Under the pieces are notes generated by a model. It did not search any database. It saw nothing but the letters and a program-made list of their open reading frames with translations, and was not told the origin of the DNA. Positions 26,825 through 36,295 of a stretch of DNA of 64,000 nt are shown here, piece after piece. Location of the stretch: NCBI RefSeq assembly GCF_016342405.1, contig NZ_JAEINN010000006.1:1-64000 (forward strand). Direction: 5' to 3'. The DNA is from Maridesulfovibrio ferrireducens. Its GTDB lineage: Bacteria; Desulfobacterota; Desulfovibrionia; Desulfovibrionales; Desulfovibrionaceae. The position numbers and the translations under genes were made by a program. Each line of letters begins with the position of its first letter. Within the stretch, counting starts at the first letter, position 1.

Positions 26825-27694
26825 ATGAAAAAAATAATAGTCTGCTTTTGCTCGTTGCTACTTCTATTTGCAGCAGGTTGCGGTAAAAAAGTCATCCACT
26901 CTTCAAGGCCGCTCGCGCAGCCTAAAATTGTGCACAGGGATACTCCAAACACTGTAAAACCGATTTTGAAAACCGATCCCTACACAATAGACGGACGAAC
27001 CTACGTGCCGTACCTCACTTCTAAAGGATACAAAGCAGAAGGTCTTGCCTCATGGTATGGTGATGACTTTCATGGTCGGACCACAGCCAACGGTGAAACA
27101 TATGACATGTATGCAATGACCGCAGCACATAGAACTCTACCCATGGGTAGCATGGTAGAAGTAACTGAACATGAAACCGGCAATAAAGTTGTTGTCCGCA
27201 TCAATGATCGCGGCCCCTTTGCAGACCCGGACATGAGAATTATCGATCTTTCATATACGGCCGCATCAAAACTGGGCATTGCTAACAAAGGGATTACCCG
27301 CGTTGACCTTCGCACCATTGATAATGTTAATGTTGAACCTGTCGCTGCTTCTGAAATTGTTGCCGTAACCGCGGCTCCTGAAACAATCGCCGTGATAGAA
27401 GAAACCGTTCGGGCCGAACCGGAAATAGAAGAAATTTTAGTTTCAGAAACCGCAACGAACGAAACGCAATACTTCATTCAAGTAGGTTCTTTTACTGAAC
27501 GCGCACGCGCCGAATCAATCTTGGAAGGACTGCGCAGGAATGGCTACAATGAATCAAGAATGGTGGAAGTGAGTGTGAACGGAGCAACATATATGAGGGT
27601 TCAAGCCGGACACTTTGAGACACTGCTCGCAGCGGAAGAAGCTCTGAGTTCTCTCGGATCTGAATTCACAGACGTATTCATTGTGACAGATTAG
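26825..27694 (+). CDS. rlpA: RlpA-family septal lytic transglycosylase lipoprotein with SPOR domain
   Basis: A 289-aa outer-membrane lipoprotein. Lipobox AAGC ends the signal peptide. The double-psi beta-barrel (about 75-165) has ASWYGDDFHGRTTANGE and the catalytic Asp region VVRINDRGPF. A Glu/Val-rich linker and a SPOR domain that binds denuded septal glycan (about 215-289, YFIQVGSFTERARAE) follow. RlpA cuts peptidoglycan at the septum. GGAGG precedes the ATG. A terminator follows. Confidence 0.94.
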   Translation: MKKIIVCFCSLLLLFAAGCGKKVIHSSRPLAQPKIVHRDTPNTVKPILKTDPYTIDGRTYVPYLTSKGYKAEGLASWYGDDFHGRTTANGETYDMYAMTAAHRTLPMGSMVEVTEHETGNKVVVRINDRGPFADPDMRIIDLSYTAASKLGIANKGITRVDLRTIDNVNVEPVAASEIVAVTAAPETIAVIEETVRAEPEIEEILVSETATNETQYFIQVGSFTERARAESILEGLRRNGYNESRMVEVSVNGATYMRVQAGHFETLLAAEEALSSLGSEFTDVFIVTD

Positions 27695-27710
27695 AAAAAA
27701 GACAACAAAT

Positions 27711-27743
27711 TAAGGGGCCCGAATAATCAATTCGGGACCCTTA
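27711..27743 (+). terminator. terminator of rlpA
   Basis: AAGGGGCCCGAAT / ATTCGGGACCCTT has one internal mismatch and is followed by TATTT. It lies about 17 bases after the stop. Confidence 0.75.
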
Positions 27744-27793
27744 TTTAATTGAAAAACGGGTCGAGCCAATCGCAGCCGGAAAACCGGATGTTA

Positions 27794-28084
27794 TTAGTTA
27801 AGCTCTGATCTGAATTTACGGGAAAGTCTAAAGACAACAACTTTGCGCGCAGGCAATGTTATTGACTCATTTGTCTGGGGATTACGCCCCTTTCTTGCAT
27901 TCTTATCATAAGCTTCAAATTTACCGAAACCGCTGACAAGCATTGCGTGATCGCTTTTGATCGCCTGCTTCATGATGTCAAGGATGCTTTCAACCAGATC
28001 TTTGATTTCCGCTCTATTCCGATCGGTTTTCTCATAGATGTAATCAACGACACTGGCTTTTGTAAGAGTATTTCCGTTCGCCAT
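27794..28084 (-). CDS. IHF/HU-family DNA-binding protein (IHF alpha-like)
   Basis: A 96-aa nucleoid protein that bends DNA. The motif GFGKFEAYDKNARKGRNPQT is the HU/IHF arm region, with the conserved RxGRNP-type loop and a C-terminal RKVVVFRLSRKFR. The start at 28084 follows GGAGGAGAGGAA. A longer reading from 28144 has no RBS. It resembles IHF alpha more than HU, by the tip and N-terminal LTKASVVDYIYEK; this is a soft call. It is monocistronic. Confidence 0.9.
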   Translation of the reverse strand: MANGNTLTKASVVDYIYEKTDRNRAEIKDLVESILDIMKQAIKSDHAMLVSGFGKFEAYDKNARKGRNPQTNESITLPARKVVVFRLSRKFRSELN

Positions 28085-28209
28085 TTCCTCTCCTCCGGTA
28101 TCCCCGGCCCTGTGGTCAGGGGCGGCGGTTTTTAAGTTATCCACTGGTTTTGCCCAGCGGCTATACTAGCTAAAACGTTATCTCCAGAATAAATTACCTA
28201 TCAATTTAT

Positions 28210-28629
28210 TCACTTTATCATCTTTTCTATCTTTTGGGCAAGGGCCATTGCTTCATCCATATCATTATATTCACCTTGATCCCAAAGTTTTAATCCATCG
28301 TCCTTAAAACGGGGAATAAGATGAAAATGCGCATGAAAAACAAGCTGCCCTGCGGCATCATTGTTGTTCATAAGCAGATTCAGCCCATCAGCTCCGGTGG
28401 CTTTAACAATAGCATCACCAACTACCTGCGAAGCTGTCATAAGCTCTTTTCCAAGATCAGCAGGAATATCCCAAAGATTTTTATAATGCCCTTTAGGAAT
28501 TACAAGCGCATGTCCTTTGTTAACAGGCCCGATATCTAAGAAGCTGAGAATATTTTCTGTTTCATAAATTTTAAAACAAGGAATATCTCCAGCAACTATC
28601 TTACAAAAAATACAGTCTTGATTGTTCAT
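28210..28629 (-). CDS. HIT-family (HINT-like) nucleotide hydrolase
   Basis: A 139-aa protein with the Zn-type N-terminal CIFCKIVAGDIPC and the catalytic histidine triad HAHFHLIPR (about 99-107). These enzymes hydrolyse nucleoside phosphoramidates or adenylates. There is no clear RBS before the ATG. It is divergent from a radical SAM gene, and the small palindrome AACGAGT-ATA-ACTCGTT (28680-28696) lies in the space between. Confidence 0.93.
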   Translation of the reverse strand: MNNQDCIFCKIVAGDIPCFKIYETENILSFLDIGPVNKGHALVIPKGHYKNLWDIPADLGKELMTASQVVGDAIVKATGADGLNLLMNNNDAAGQLVFHAHFHLIPRFKDDGLKLWDQGEYNDMDEAMALAQKIEKMIK

Positions 28630-28806
28630 ATTAATTAATGTTGAAATACTTGTGTTGCGTGTTGTGATAAATAATTCTAAACGAGTATAACTCGTTCCAC
28701 AGTGATAAGATTACTAATTATTTACCTAACCATTTTTTTTTAATCAAGCTAATTTATTAAATAAAGACATGACTAGTGTTTTTTATTTAAGGAATACCCC
28801 CAAAAA

Positions 28807-29838
28807 ATGAGCTGTCTCCTCTTCAAACACCCTGAACCTAGCCGCCCGAAAACCCGTATCTGGCCTGTCTTTATGCCCTTTATGGGTTGCCCATCACGCT
28901 GTGTATACTGTTCACAAGAAAGACAAACTGGTACAGGCGCTAAGGGATTAAACAAAATATATCAAGCTATTACCGAAGATATACCCGCTTTTTTTTCAAA
29001 TTCAAACCGAAAACCTCTTGAATTGGCTTTTTTCGGTGGCACATTTACAGCTCTTCCAATGGAATGGCAGCAACGCTTTTTAAGCGCAGCTAAAAAACAT
29101 AAAGAAAATGGTTTCATCACAAAAATAAGGTGCTCCACCAGACCGGACTTCATCGAATTTGATAATTTAACGAAGTTGGCAGAATCCGGAATGGATATGC
29201 TCGAACTGGGCATTCAAAGTTTTTCAGCACACACTTTAAAAAGATCGGGACGCAACTACTCTCCTGAAACAGCTCTTAAAGCCTGCAAAACAGTCAAAAA
29301 AGCAGGTCTTTCTCTGGGCGTTCAGCTTTTACCGGGTTTGCCGGGTTCAGCAAAAGGTGAATTTCAAAACGATATCGACAGAACAATTTCCATACAACCG
29401 GATGCTGTAAGAATTTATCCATGCCTCACAGTAAAAGGGACTGCGCTCGAGAAACTTTACAATGCAGGCAAATATAAACCTTGGAGCTTGCCAAGAACAG
29501 AAGAAGAACTTTCCTTTGCACTGCTAAGGTTATGGAACAAAAAAATTCACGTTATCAGGCTTGGCGTTGCCTCCGAAGATGGATTTCAAGATAACATTGT
29601 AGCAGGCCCTGTACATCCGGCACTCGGACAACTCGTACGTTCGAAGGCCTTATACCTGTTCATTCGCTCACGGTTGCCGTTATTAAATTCAGAAGTAAAA
29701 CAGGTTGTTGTCCCATCTAAATACTCCGGTGAATTCTGGGGACACAAAGGGACTCTTAAACCCCTCTACTCACGCCTCAACATTACCCCCGACAAGGTAC
29801 GTTTCAGCAAGGGACGACAGTTTGAACTGCATTCCTAG
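28807..29838 (+). CDS. radical SAM protein (Elp3-like)
   Basis: A 343-aa protein with the radical SAM cluster motif CPSRCVYC (residues 28-35, Cys spaced x3 and x2). A glycine-rich FFGGTFTAL, a SAM-binding ELGIQSF segment and the later VQLLPGLPGS resemble COG1243/HemN-like radical SAM enzymes. No acetyltransferase domain of Elp3 is present. Substrate unknown; tRNA modification is one possibility from the family. Confidence 0.85.
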   Translation: MSCLLFKHPEPSRPKTRIWPVFMPFMGCPSRCVYCSQERQTGTGAKGLNKIYQAITEDIPAFFSNSNRKPLELAFFGGTFTALPMEWQQRFLSAAKKHKENGFITKIRCSTRPDFIEFDNLTKLAESGMDMLELGIQSFSAHTLKRSGRNYSPETALKACKTVKKAGLSLGVQLLPGLPGSAKGEFQNDIDRTISIQPDAVRIYPCLTVKGTALEKLYNAGKYKPWSLPRTEEELSFALLRLWNKKIHVIRLGVASEDGFQDNIVAGPVHPALGQLVRSKALYLFIRSRLPLLNSEVKQVVVPSKYSGEFWGHKGTLKPLYSRLNITPDKVRFSKGRQFELHS

Positions 29839-29995
29839 AATCCATCCTATTATTATTAAACTTTTTATTTTTATTTAGTAATGATTCCTGTTAAGTCTTT
29901 TTGATATGGATATCACATATTCATAATTAATAGATTAATTCTTTCAGAAAAGGATTCCATGAGTTAATCTCATCAGAAAGTAACAGGAGAATTAT

Positions 29996-31666
29996 ATGAG
30001 CGCATTAACTGCTGAAGATAAATATCGTAACTTTATTCCCGATGAGAGCCTTAAATATTTAGAAAAATTATTTTCTGAATTTGATAAGGACGCAATCATT
30101 GAAGTCTACACTCGAAAAGGACCTCATGACGAATACAATGAATTTACACTGAATCTTTGCCACGCCCTCGCCACTCTTACGGGTAAAATCAAGATCTTCG
30201 AATATTCTCTGGACTCTGACATGGCTAGTAAACGCGGAGTAGACACAACTCCCACAGTCCTTATCTCTCCTGAATCATACGACATCCGCTTTTTAGGCGC
30301 TCCGGCAGGTGAAGAAGGCAGAGCTCTTATTGAAGCCCTGAACCTTGCTTCACGAGGAACGTCAATTATTTCAGACAGTACAAAAGAAATCATGTCCAAG
30401 CTTGATTCTAAAAGACATATTAAAATATTTTCCAGCCCGACCTGCCCCTACTGCCCCGGACAGGCTATAAACGCATTCAAAGCAGCTGTTGTCAGCCCTG
30501 ATAAGGTTTCAGCATGGTGCATATCAACCTTGGAAAATTCAGATTTAGCTGAAAAGTACAAAGTGGGTTCAGTGCCTCACACAGATTTCAACAACGAAAT
30601 TTCATTCATCGGCCTTGAAGCCGAAGAAAAATTTATGACACAACTGCTCTTTCTCAAACCTTTGGATGATATCCTTAAAAAACAGCGCGAGATAAAAAAA
30701 GAGACAGGACAGAAAAAGAACGAAACGGACATTGATCTGGTCATTATAGGTTCCGGGCCTGCTGGAATGAGCGCAGGAATATATGCGAAAAGAAGCGGGC
30801 TGAGTTGCGTCATCCTCGATAAGCAGGGAGTTGGAGGACAAATAGCCCTCACTCCTAAAGTTGAAAACTACCCTGGTTTTCCGAATGTTCAGGGTTTTGA
30901 TCTTGTTGAAATACTCAGCACTCATGCACGTGAATATACTGAAATAAAACAATTTGTTGAGGTTCTTGATATTCAATACGGAGAACGTATTAAAGTGGTA
31001 ACCGATGAAACAACTTACCACGCCAAAGGCATATTGCTGGCAACAGGTGTAAAAGTGCGCATGCTCGGCGTTCCCGGCGAAGAAAAATTCTACGGACATG
31101 GCGTCAGTTATTGTGCCACCTGTGATGGAAATTTCTATCGCGGCGGAAAAGTTCTTGTTATCGGCGGAGGGAATACAGCCATGACTGATGCTCTCCACTT
31201 AAAAAAACTCGGTGTCGAAACAACGATAGTTCACCGCGGAGACTCTTTCAGAGGCGAAAAAGTATTGCAGGACGCTGTAGCACGCGAGGAAATTGAAATT
31301 TTATGGAATTGTGTTGTTTCTGAGGTGCTGGGAGAAGATCAAGTTGTTGGTGCACGCCTTAAAAACACTAAAGACGGCTCTGAATTTGAGAGAGAAACGG
31401 ACGGTCTTTTCGTTGCTATAGGGCAAACACCGAACACTGTTCTTGCCCAAAAAATTGGTGTTAAGTTATGTGATGACGGATTCATAGAAGTAGACACTTC
31501 ACAACGGACCAACATTGAAAGAGTCTACGCAGCCGGAGATGTTACCGGCGGAGTCCGTCAGATTATCACAGCCACAGGACAGGGAGCGGCGGCAGCGCTG
31601 ACAGCATTTGAAGATTTCAACCGCTTCTATGCTGATGAAAATAAAATCCCAAAAAATATCTGGTAA
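29996..31666 (+). CDS. thioredoxin reductase fused to N-terminal glutaredoxin-like (PDO/AhpF) domain
   Basis: A 556-aa flavoenzyme. Residues 1-230 form two thioredoxin-like folds: the first has no CxxC; the second has CPYC (C150, C153). From about 246 a thioredoxin reductase core follows, with FAD motif GSGPAGMSAG (252-261), redox pair CATC (C373, C376) in a CATCDGNF context, NAD(P)H motif GGGNTA, and a late GDVTGG. This is the AhpF layout. It probably passes electrons from NAD(P)H to peroxiredoxins or thioredoxins. No ahpC lies nearby. CAGGAG precedes the ATG. Confidence 0.93.
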   Translation: MSALTAEDKYRNFIPDESLKYLEKLFSEFDKDAIIEVYTRKGPHDEYNEFTLNLCHALATLTGKIKIFEYSLDSDMASKRGVDTTPTVLISPESYDIRFLGAPAGEEGRALIEALNLASRGTSIISDSTKEIMSKLDSKRHIKIFSSPTCPYCPGQAINAFKAAVVSPDKVSAWCISTLENSDLAEKYKVGSVPHTDFNNEISFIGLEAEEKFMTQLLFLKPLDDILKKQREIKKETGQKKNETDIDLVIIGSGPAGMSAGIYAKRSGLSCVILDKQGVGGQIALTPKVENYPGFPNVQGFDLVEILSTHAREYTEIKQFVEVLDIQYGERIKVVTDETTYHAKGILLATGVKVRMLGVPGEEKFYGHGVSYCATCDGNFYRGGKVLVIGGGNTAMTDALHLKKLGVETTIVHRGDSFRGEKVLQDAVAREEIEILWNCVVSEVLGEDQVVGARLKNTKDGSEFERETDGLFVAIGQTPNTVLAQKIGVKLCDDGFIEVDTSQRTNIERVYAAGDVTGGVRQIITATGQGAAAALTAFEDFNRFYADENKIPKNIW

Positions 31667-31678
31667 ATTAATTTTCAA

Positions 31679-32569
31679 CTACTGTGCAAGCATATCTTCG
31701 CGCACAATAAGAAATGTGGAAATGGTCCGGGCTAGGCTCACAGGGGCTTGATACATAAGCCAGTGAGCCGCATTTTTAAAACGGATCAGCCATGCTCCTT
31801 GGATCTTCTCTGCCAACTCAAAGCTCAGAGTTTCAGGAAGAATATCGTCCTGCACGCCTGAAATAATCAATGTATCTTTATGCATTAATTCAAGCCTGCC
31901 ACATGTTCCAGGCCAATTAATCATTGCCTCGCCCTGTGCTTTAATAATTTCTATATTCGGAGGATTTTTTGAATATGGCAACTTTGAAATTGCATCAGGA
32001 TGCTTATCCAGCCATGCCTTTGGAAAAAAATGGGAAAGCAGTTCTTTTGTATCCATTTTCATTAATTCTTTTGTAATTTTTGCTACAGGCACACTATCGC
32101 AGGCTGTTCCCATCAATATCAATTTATCAACTTTATCAGAGTGATTCAAAGCTAGTTCCTGAGCAATCATCCCGCCCATAGACCATCCTAAAATATGAGC
32201 TTTTTCATATCCCAGTACATCCAGCAGCCCCGCGCTGTCATCAGCCATACGACTTATTGATACTGGTTCCGTTCCAGCGGAAGAACCACCCATGCCCCGA
32301 TTATCAAACAAGATTACCTGATGTTTTTTAGCAAGTTCACGAATTAAATCCAGATCCCATAGATCCATAGTTCCGGCAAAACCCATGATCATAAGTAGCG
32401 GTTCGCCATTTCCATACACTCGATAAGCTATTTGTGCGTCTGCAACCTGCACCGTTGAATACGGAAGCGCGCTAATATCCGGCGCGGTATTAATATTATT
32501 TTTAGGTCCGCAAGCAGCCATGCTGGATAACAAAATAAATAAAACAAATAAGTTAAAATAGCGCTGCAT
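31679..32569 (-). CDS. alpha/beta hydrolase lipoprotein
   Basis: A 296-aa hydrolase with a lipoprotein signal (lipobox MAAC, about residues 17-20), so it acts outside the cytoplasm. The nucleophile elbow is GWSMGG (about 131-136), the oxyanion region is IMGFAGTMDLW, and the catalytic His is in NAAHWLMYQAP. AGGAG precedes the start. Substrate unknown. It converges with the reductase gene, and the two stops are 12 bases apart. Confidence 0.88.
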   Translation of the reverse strand: MQRYFNLFVLFILLSSMAACGPKNNINTAPDISALPYSTVQVADAQIAYRVYGNGEPLLMIMGFAGTMDLWDLDLIRELAKKHQVILFDNRGMGGSSAGTEPVSISRMADDSAGLLDVLGYEKAHILGWSMGGMIAQELALNHSDKVDKLILMGTACDSVPVAKITKELMKMDTKELLSHFFPKAWLDKHPDAISKLPYSKNPPNIEIIKAQGEAMINWPGTCGRLELMHKDTLIISGVQDDILPETLSFELAEKIQGAWLIRFKNAAHWLMYQAPVSLARTISTFLIVREDMLAQ

Positions 32570-32637
32570 GACGGCTCCTGATATATTTCATAAATTAATT
32601 TTTATTTTGATGAACATTACCTCGTAGAGATAGTTTT

Positions 32638-32673
32638 GGAAAGAGCACCCTGCCTGCGACAGAGTGCTCTCTT
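32638..32673 (-). terminator. terminator of the 519-aa virion-like gene
   Basis: AGAGCAC / GTGCTCT forms the core stem with a loop of 15 bases, partly closed by CTG/CAG. The minus-strand side ends TTTCC, a weak U-tract. Confidence 0.6.
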
Positions 32674-32679
32674 TATCAA

Positions 32680-34239
32680 TTACGCCTCGGCTTCGATTTC
32701 ATCTATTTTAGTGCCATCGGGTTCATTGCCAGCGGATTCAATTTCTACAGATTCAGCTCTCTTATTTTTTATTTCATCACCTTCCATATTTTCTACTTTT
32801 GAGACCAAAGACTCTTTGGAAATAAGCTTGCTCTCTCCAAAATAATCGTCTCTGACCTCGTTCCGTATTGATGTAATACTGAATACTTCCCCCTTCTGTA
32901 ATAAATACTGAACACGGTGAAGCAAATCACGAATGGCGGCGGCGTAATCTTCCAGATCACCTCCAGCCGATTCATTCACTTCCGCAAGATCTTTCAGACA
33001 ATTCATAATGAGTTTTGCCTGCGGATTATCCCGCATAGTGAATAAGGACGCGAGCATAACGGTATCTCCAGCTCCAAGTCCTTCAGCCATCAATGAATAA
33101 ATTTGATACTCAACAGCAATTGCACGGGAAATTATTCCATCTACTGCGGTAATAAACGGTCCATCTTCGCCGACCGTATCTTTTCTTTCGATAACAAGGC
33201 GCCATCTTTGACGGAACTTTACCGGTAAACCTGAATCTGTAATAATTTCTGGAGTTAATCGACCCTCGCTATATTCCTGAAAAAGAGCACGATTTAATGT
33301 GTTCAGCCTTTCCTCTTCCGCCTTCTTGGCCATAGCAGCTTGTTGAAATTTATCAGCCCGAAACATTTCAACAAGTTCCTGCTGCATTGCCGGATCACTT
33401 ATTTCTTCAAGGTTGGCCTGCGCCTCTTCATCACTTAATCCGCGTAACGCAGCAAATTCCTGTTTAAGACTTTGATTCCAAGCCAGAGGTTTTAATTTTT
33501 CTTCAAGGCGTCGATAAGTTTCTTCTGAAAGCCTATCTTTCCAGCTTACCGCCACAAGCAAGGCAGATACTGGATCTTTTGCTCCGATAGATTCGATTGC
33601 ACCACCATACATAGCCTGTTTTGCGCTACTAAGGCGATGATTCAAAACAGCGGGATCACTTCCACGGTAAAGCCTTAAAACCGCGCCTTCCAAAAGATTC
33701 TCACCATGCACAAGTGTTGCATAATCCGGGCTGAGGTTTACCGATTTGAGCACAGAATCAATGGTGGCACGGGCGGTGTTATCCTTCCAATTCTGATATT
33801 CTTGACTCTGATACTGTGCGACAAAATTTATCGCTGTTTTCCTGCGGGAATTCAAAAGAGCCGTAAACCTTACACGAGCTTCATCATCCGGCAGATTATC
33901 GAGATGCTTGCCGCCTTCCTCTGAAAAATAATCATTAACTTCATTGGTTGCGGTTTGCGCCGCCCCGGCCTGCCGTTGCAAAACTCCTGTTTCAGGAGAA
34001 TTTAAAATCTCCTGCAATCCTGCCTCAAAAGAATTATAAGCATCGAGCACCCGCAAATCACGTTCTTCATCCTGCCTGTCATGGGCACGCTTCATAAGCT
34101 CAGGAGCTATATCCTTTTTACTGAGCAAAAGCTCAACCTCAGGACTAACGGCCTTTGCCCCTCCGTCCGCACCTAAAACATCGCGCCGCCCTTGCTCCGC
34201 TGAAAATTTACCCATTCCACCCGCTGAAACTTTTGGCAT
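32680..34239 (-). CDS. hypothetical protein resembling phage internal virion proteins
   Basis: A 519-aa soluble, helix-rich, Ala/Glu-rich protein without a signal peptide. The start (MPKVSAGGMGKFSAEQGRR), the helical region with NSPETGVLQRQAGAAQ (about 79-94), and long repeated coiled-coil-like segments (about 280-330) recall internal virion or transfer proteins of podoviruses. This is recognition by pattern only. No terminase, portal or tail genes surround it, so if phage-derived it is an orphan. AGGGAG precedes the ATG, and it has its own terminator. Confidence 0.5.
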   Translation of the reverse strand: MPKVSAGGMGKFSAEQGRRDVLGADGGAKAVSPEVELLLSKKDIAPELMKRAHDRQDEERDLRVLDAYNSFEAGLQEILNSPETGVLQRQAGAAQTATNEVNDYFSEEGGKHLDNLPDDEARVRFTALLNSRRKTAINFVAQYQSQEYQNWKDNTARATIDSVLKSVNLSPDYATLVHGENLLEGAVLRLYRGSDPAVLNHRLSSAKQAMYGGAIESIGAKDPVSALLVAVSWKDRLSEETYRRLEEKLKPLAWNQSLKQEFAALRGLSDEEAQANLEEISDPAMQQELVEMFRADKFQQAAMAKKAEEERLNTLNRALFQEYSEGRLTPEIITDSGLPVKFRQRWRLVIERKDTVGEDGPFITAVDGIISRAIAVEYQIYSLMAEGLGAGDTVMLASLFTMRDNPQAKLIMNCLKDLAEVNESAGGDLEDYAAAIRDLLHRVQYLLQKGEVFSITSIRNEVRDDYFGESKLISKESLVSKVENMEGDEIKNKRAESVEIESAGNEPDGTKIDEIEAEA

Positions 34240-34365
34240 TTCTTACGCTCCCTGTTAACATTGATTTATTTACAAAAATGCATCTGTTGAAACAGGAGAG
34301 TACCGAGCAAGGCGGACATGAATAAGCCGAGTCAGGTCCGGGGGATGGGTTTTTTACACAAAAAA

Positions 34366-34394
34366 AGCCCGTTGAAGCGCAAACTTCAACGGAC
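34366..34394 (-). terminator. intrinsic terminator of gap
   Basis: CCGTTGAAG / CTTCAACGG forms the stem. On the minus strand it is followed by GCTTTTTTT. It lies about 34 bases past the gap stop. Confidence 0.9.
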
Positions 34395-34427
34395 TTATCT
34401 CTCAATAAACTTACTTAAGACGAATTC

Positions 34428-35447
34428 TTACAATCCGCACTTCGCCATGTAATCAATCAGGTCTGCAACGCGGCAGGAGTAACCCCACTCGTTGTCGTAC
34501 CATGCGTATACTTTGGCAAGATTTCCACCCTGAACCACGGTGAAATCGGCTTCCACAATACCTGAACGAGGATCGGCCAGATAGTCAGAAGAAACAAGCG
34601 GCTCTTCGGAATAACCGAGAATGCCCTTGAGTTCTCCTTCAGCCGCACTTTTAAGCACAGCTTTAAGATCTTCAGTTGTGGTATCTTTGCTAAGTATTGC
34701 TACAAAGTCCACAAGAGAGACTGTCGGTGTAGGAACACGTACAGAATATCCTTCAAACTTGCCTTTCATCTCAGGAATAACCAACGCAACAGCCTTAGCC
34801 GCTCCGGTGGACGTAGGAATCATATTACAAGCAGCAGCACGCGCGCGCCTTAAATCTTTATGCGGTTGATCGAGAATGCGCTGATCGTTTGTGTAGGCAT
34901 GAATGGTGGTCATAACACCTTTTTCAATGCCGAATTTCTCATGTATAACCTTTACAATCGGAGCAAGGCAATTGGTCGTACAAGAAGCATTTGAAATAAT
35001 ATTATGTTTTATTGGATCATAATCTTTATGGTTAACACCCATAACAACAGTGATGTCTTCATCCTGTGCCGGGGCTGAAATTACAACTTTTTTTGCTCCG
35101 CCTTGCAGATGCTGAGCAGCTTTTTCTCCGGTTCTGAAAATACCAGTGCATTCCACAACCACATCCACGCCGCATTCTCCCCAAGGGATTTTGCGCGGAT
35201 CACGTTCAGCAAAATTCTTTATAGTGAAATCATCGCCAATCTGCATGATGTTGCCGTCAACAGTGATTTCAGGCGGAAATTTACCGTAATTTGTATCTCT
35301 GGAACAAAGTAGCGCATTGGTTTTAATATCGAAAAGATCATTTACTGCAACAACTTCTATATTATCGCGATGCCTTTCCCAAATGGTTTTAAGCACCTGA
35401 CGCCCAATACGCCCGAATCCATTAATCCCTACTTTTACTTTACTCAT
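34428..35447 (-). CDS. gap: glyceraldehyde-3-phosphate dehydrogenase, type I
   Basis: A 339-aa glycolytic/gluconeogenic enzyme with NAD site [14 protein letters not shown], catalytic C156 in [12 protein letters not shown], His in [10 protein letters not shown], and the sugar-phosphate loop [18 protein letters not shown] precedes the ATG. It is second in an operon after a GAF-domain gene (26-bp gap), a linkage that suggests sensing input into central carbon metabolism. Confidence 0.97.
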   Translation of the reverse strand: MSKVKVGINGFGRIGRQVLKTIWERHRDNIEVVAVNDLFDIKTNALLCSRDTNYGKFPPEITVDGNIMQIGDDFTIKNFAERDPRKIPWGECGVDVVVECTGIFRTGEKAAQHLQGGAKKVVISAPAQDEDITVVMGVNHKDYDPIKHNIISNASCTTNCLAPIVKVIHEKFGIEKGVMTTIHAYTNDQRILDQPHKDLRRARAAACNMIPTSTGAAKAVALVIPEMKGKFEGYSVRVPTPTVSLVDFVAILSKDTTTEDLKAVLKSAAEGELKGILGYSEEPLVSSDYLADPRSGIVEADFTVVQGGNLAKVYAWYDNEWGYSCRVADLIDYMAKCGL

Positions 35448-35473
35448 ATTGCTATCCTCATAAAAGGAACGGA

Positions 35474-36031
35474 TCAGTCGTCGACCCGGTAGATGTAATC
35501 GTTAGCCAGTTCACTTGCTCTCTTAAGTGCATGAAACATGCGTGCATTTTCCAGAGCAAGCCCTGAAAGATCTGCAACGCATTTGAGGAAATCAAGTTCC
35601 TCTTCTGAAAATTCACGCTTTTCGCCCGAATACACTCTGAGCACACCGATAACCTTTTCACCCCGTGCTGTAAGCGGAAGAACAACCAAGGAAACAAGTC
35701 CTTCTTTTGCTGCTTCTTCAGGGTACTGAAAACGGTCATCACTGCGGACATCGGCAATACTTAAAATTGCGCCCTTTAAGACTTCCTGATCGATACGACT
35801 TTTAGAAACCTGTACAGGTCCTTTTTTTTCGTATCTTTCACTCAGTCCGTATGAGGCATCCGCTAAAAGAAGCTCACCGCTACGATCAAGTAAACGAATG
35901 AAACATCCTTTCAGATTCATTTCCGTAGCAACCTTCTCGGCTATCCGGGAAAGAACCTTTTCCGGTTCCAAGCTGGAATTGATAGCTCTGGTAATCTCAT
36001 AAATCGCTTTGTAGAGTCTGGTTTTACCCAT
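35474..36031 (-). CDS. GAF-domain protein upstream of gap
   Basis: A 185-aa cytoplasmic protein made of one GAF domain (about 20-170; [41 protein letters not shown]). No output domain is present. Its ligand is unknown. It is the first gene of the gap operon and may modulate gap or another partner; this is inferred from position only. Confidence 0.85.
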   Translation of the reverse strand: MGKTRLYKAIYEITRAINSSLEPEKVLSRIAEKVATEMNLKGCFIRLLDRSGELLLADASYGLSERYEKKGPVQVSKSRIDQEVLKGAILSIADVRSDDRFQYPEEAAKEGLVSLVVLPLTARGEKVIGVLRVYSGEKREFSEEELDFLKCVADLSGLALENARMFHALKRASELANDYIYRVDD

Positions 36032-36295
36032 TTCTCAAACCTACCTTGTTTTAAATTTCGTAAAAAAGACCGCCTTAGGGAAATACGGCACTTCAATTTT
36101 TAAAACACGTCAAACTTTATTATTAGCAATCTAGCACATTGTGCCCGACATTGCATGTAAAAGAACGAAAGAGATTGTTAAGCAAAAAATAGAAGTATGT
36201 TCACTTTGCAACATTAAAGCTAGATTTAAGATTCACTATAACTTATAATGTTGCATATTGAATAATTAAAAGCAAAGCCTTTCGGATTTTTTGTT

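Noticed and set aside
35458-35757. 99-aa ORF overlapping the GAF gene on the same strand
   Set aside because: It is a shifted-frame shadow of the GAF protein and has no domain pattern.
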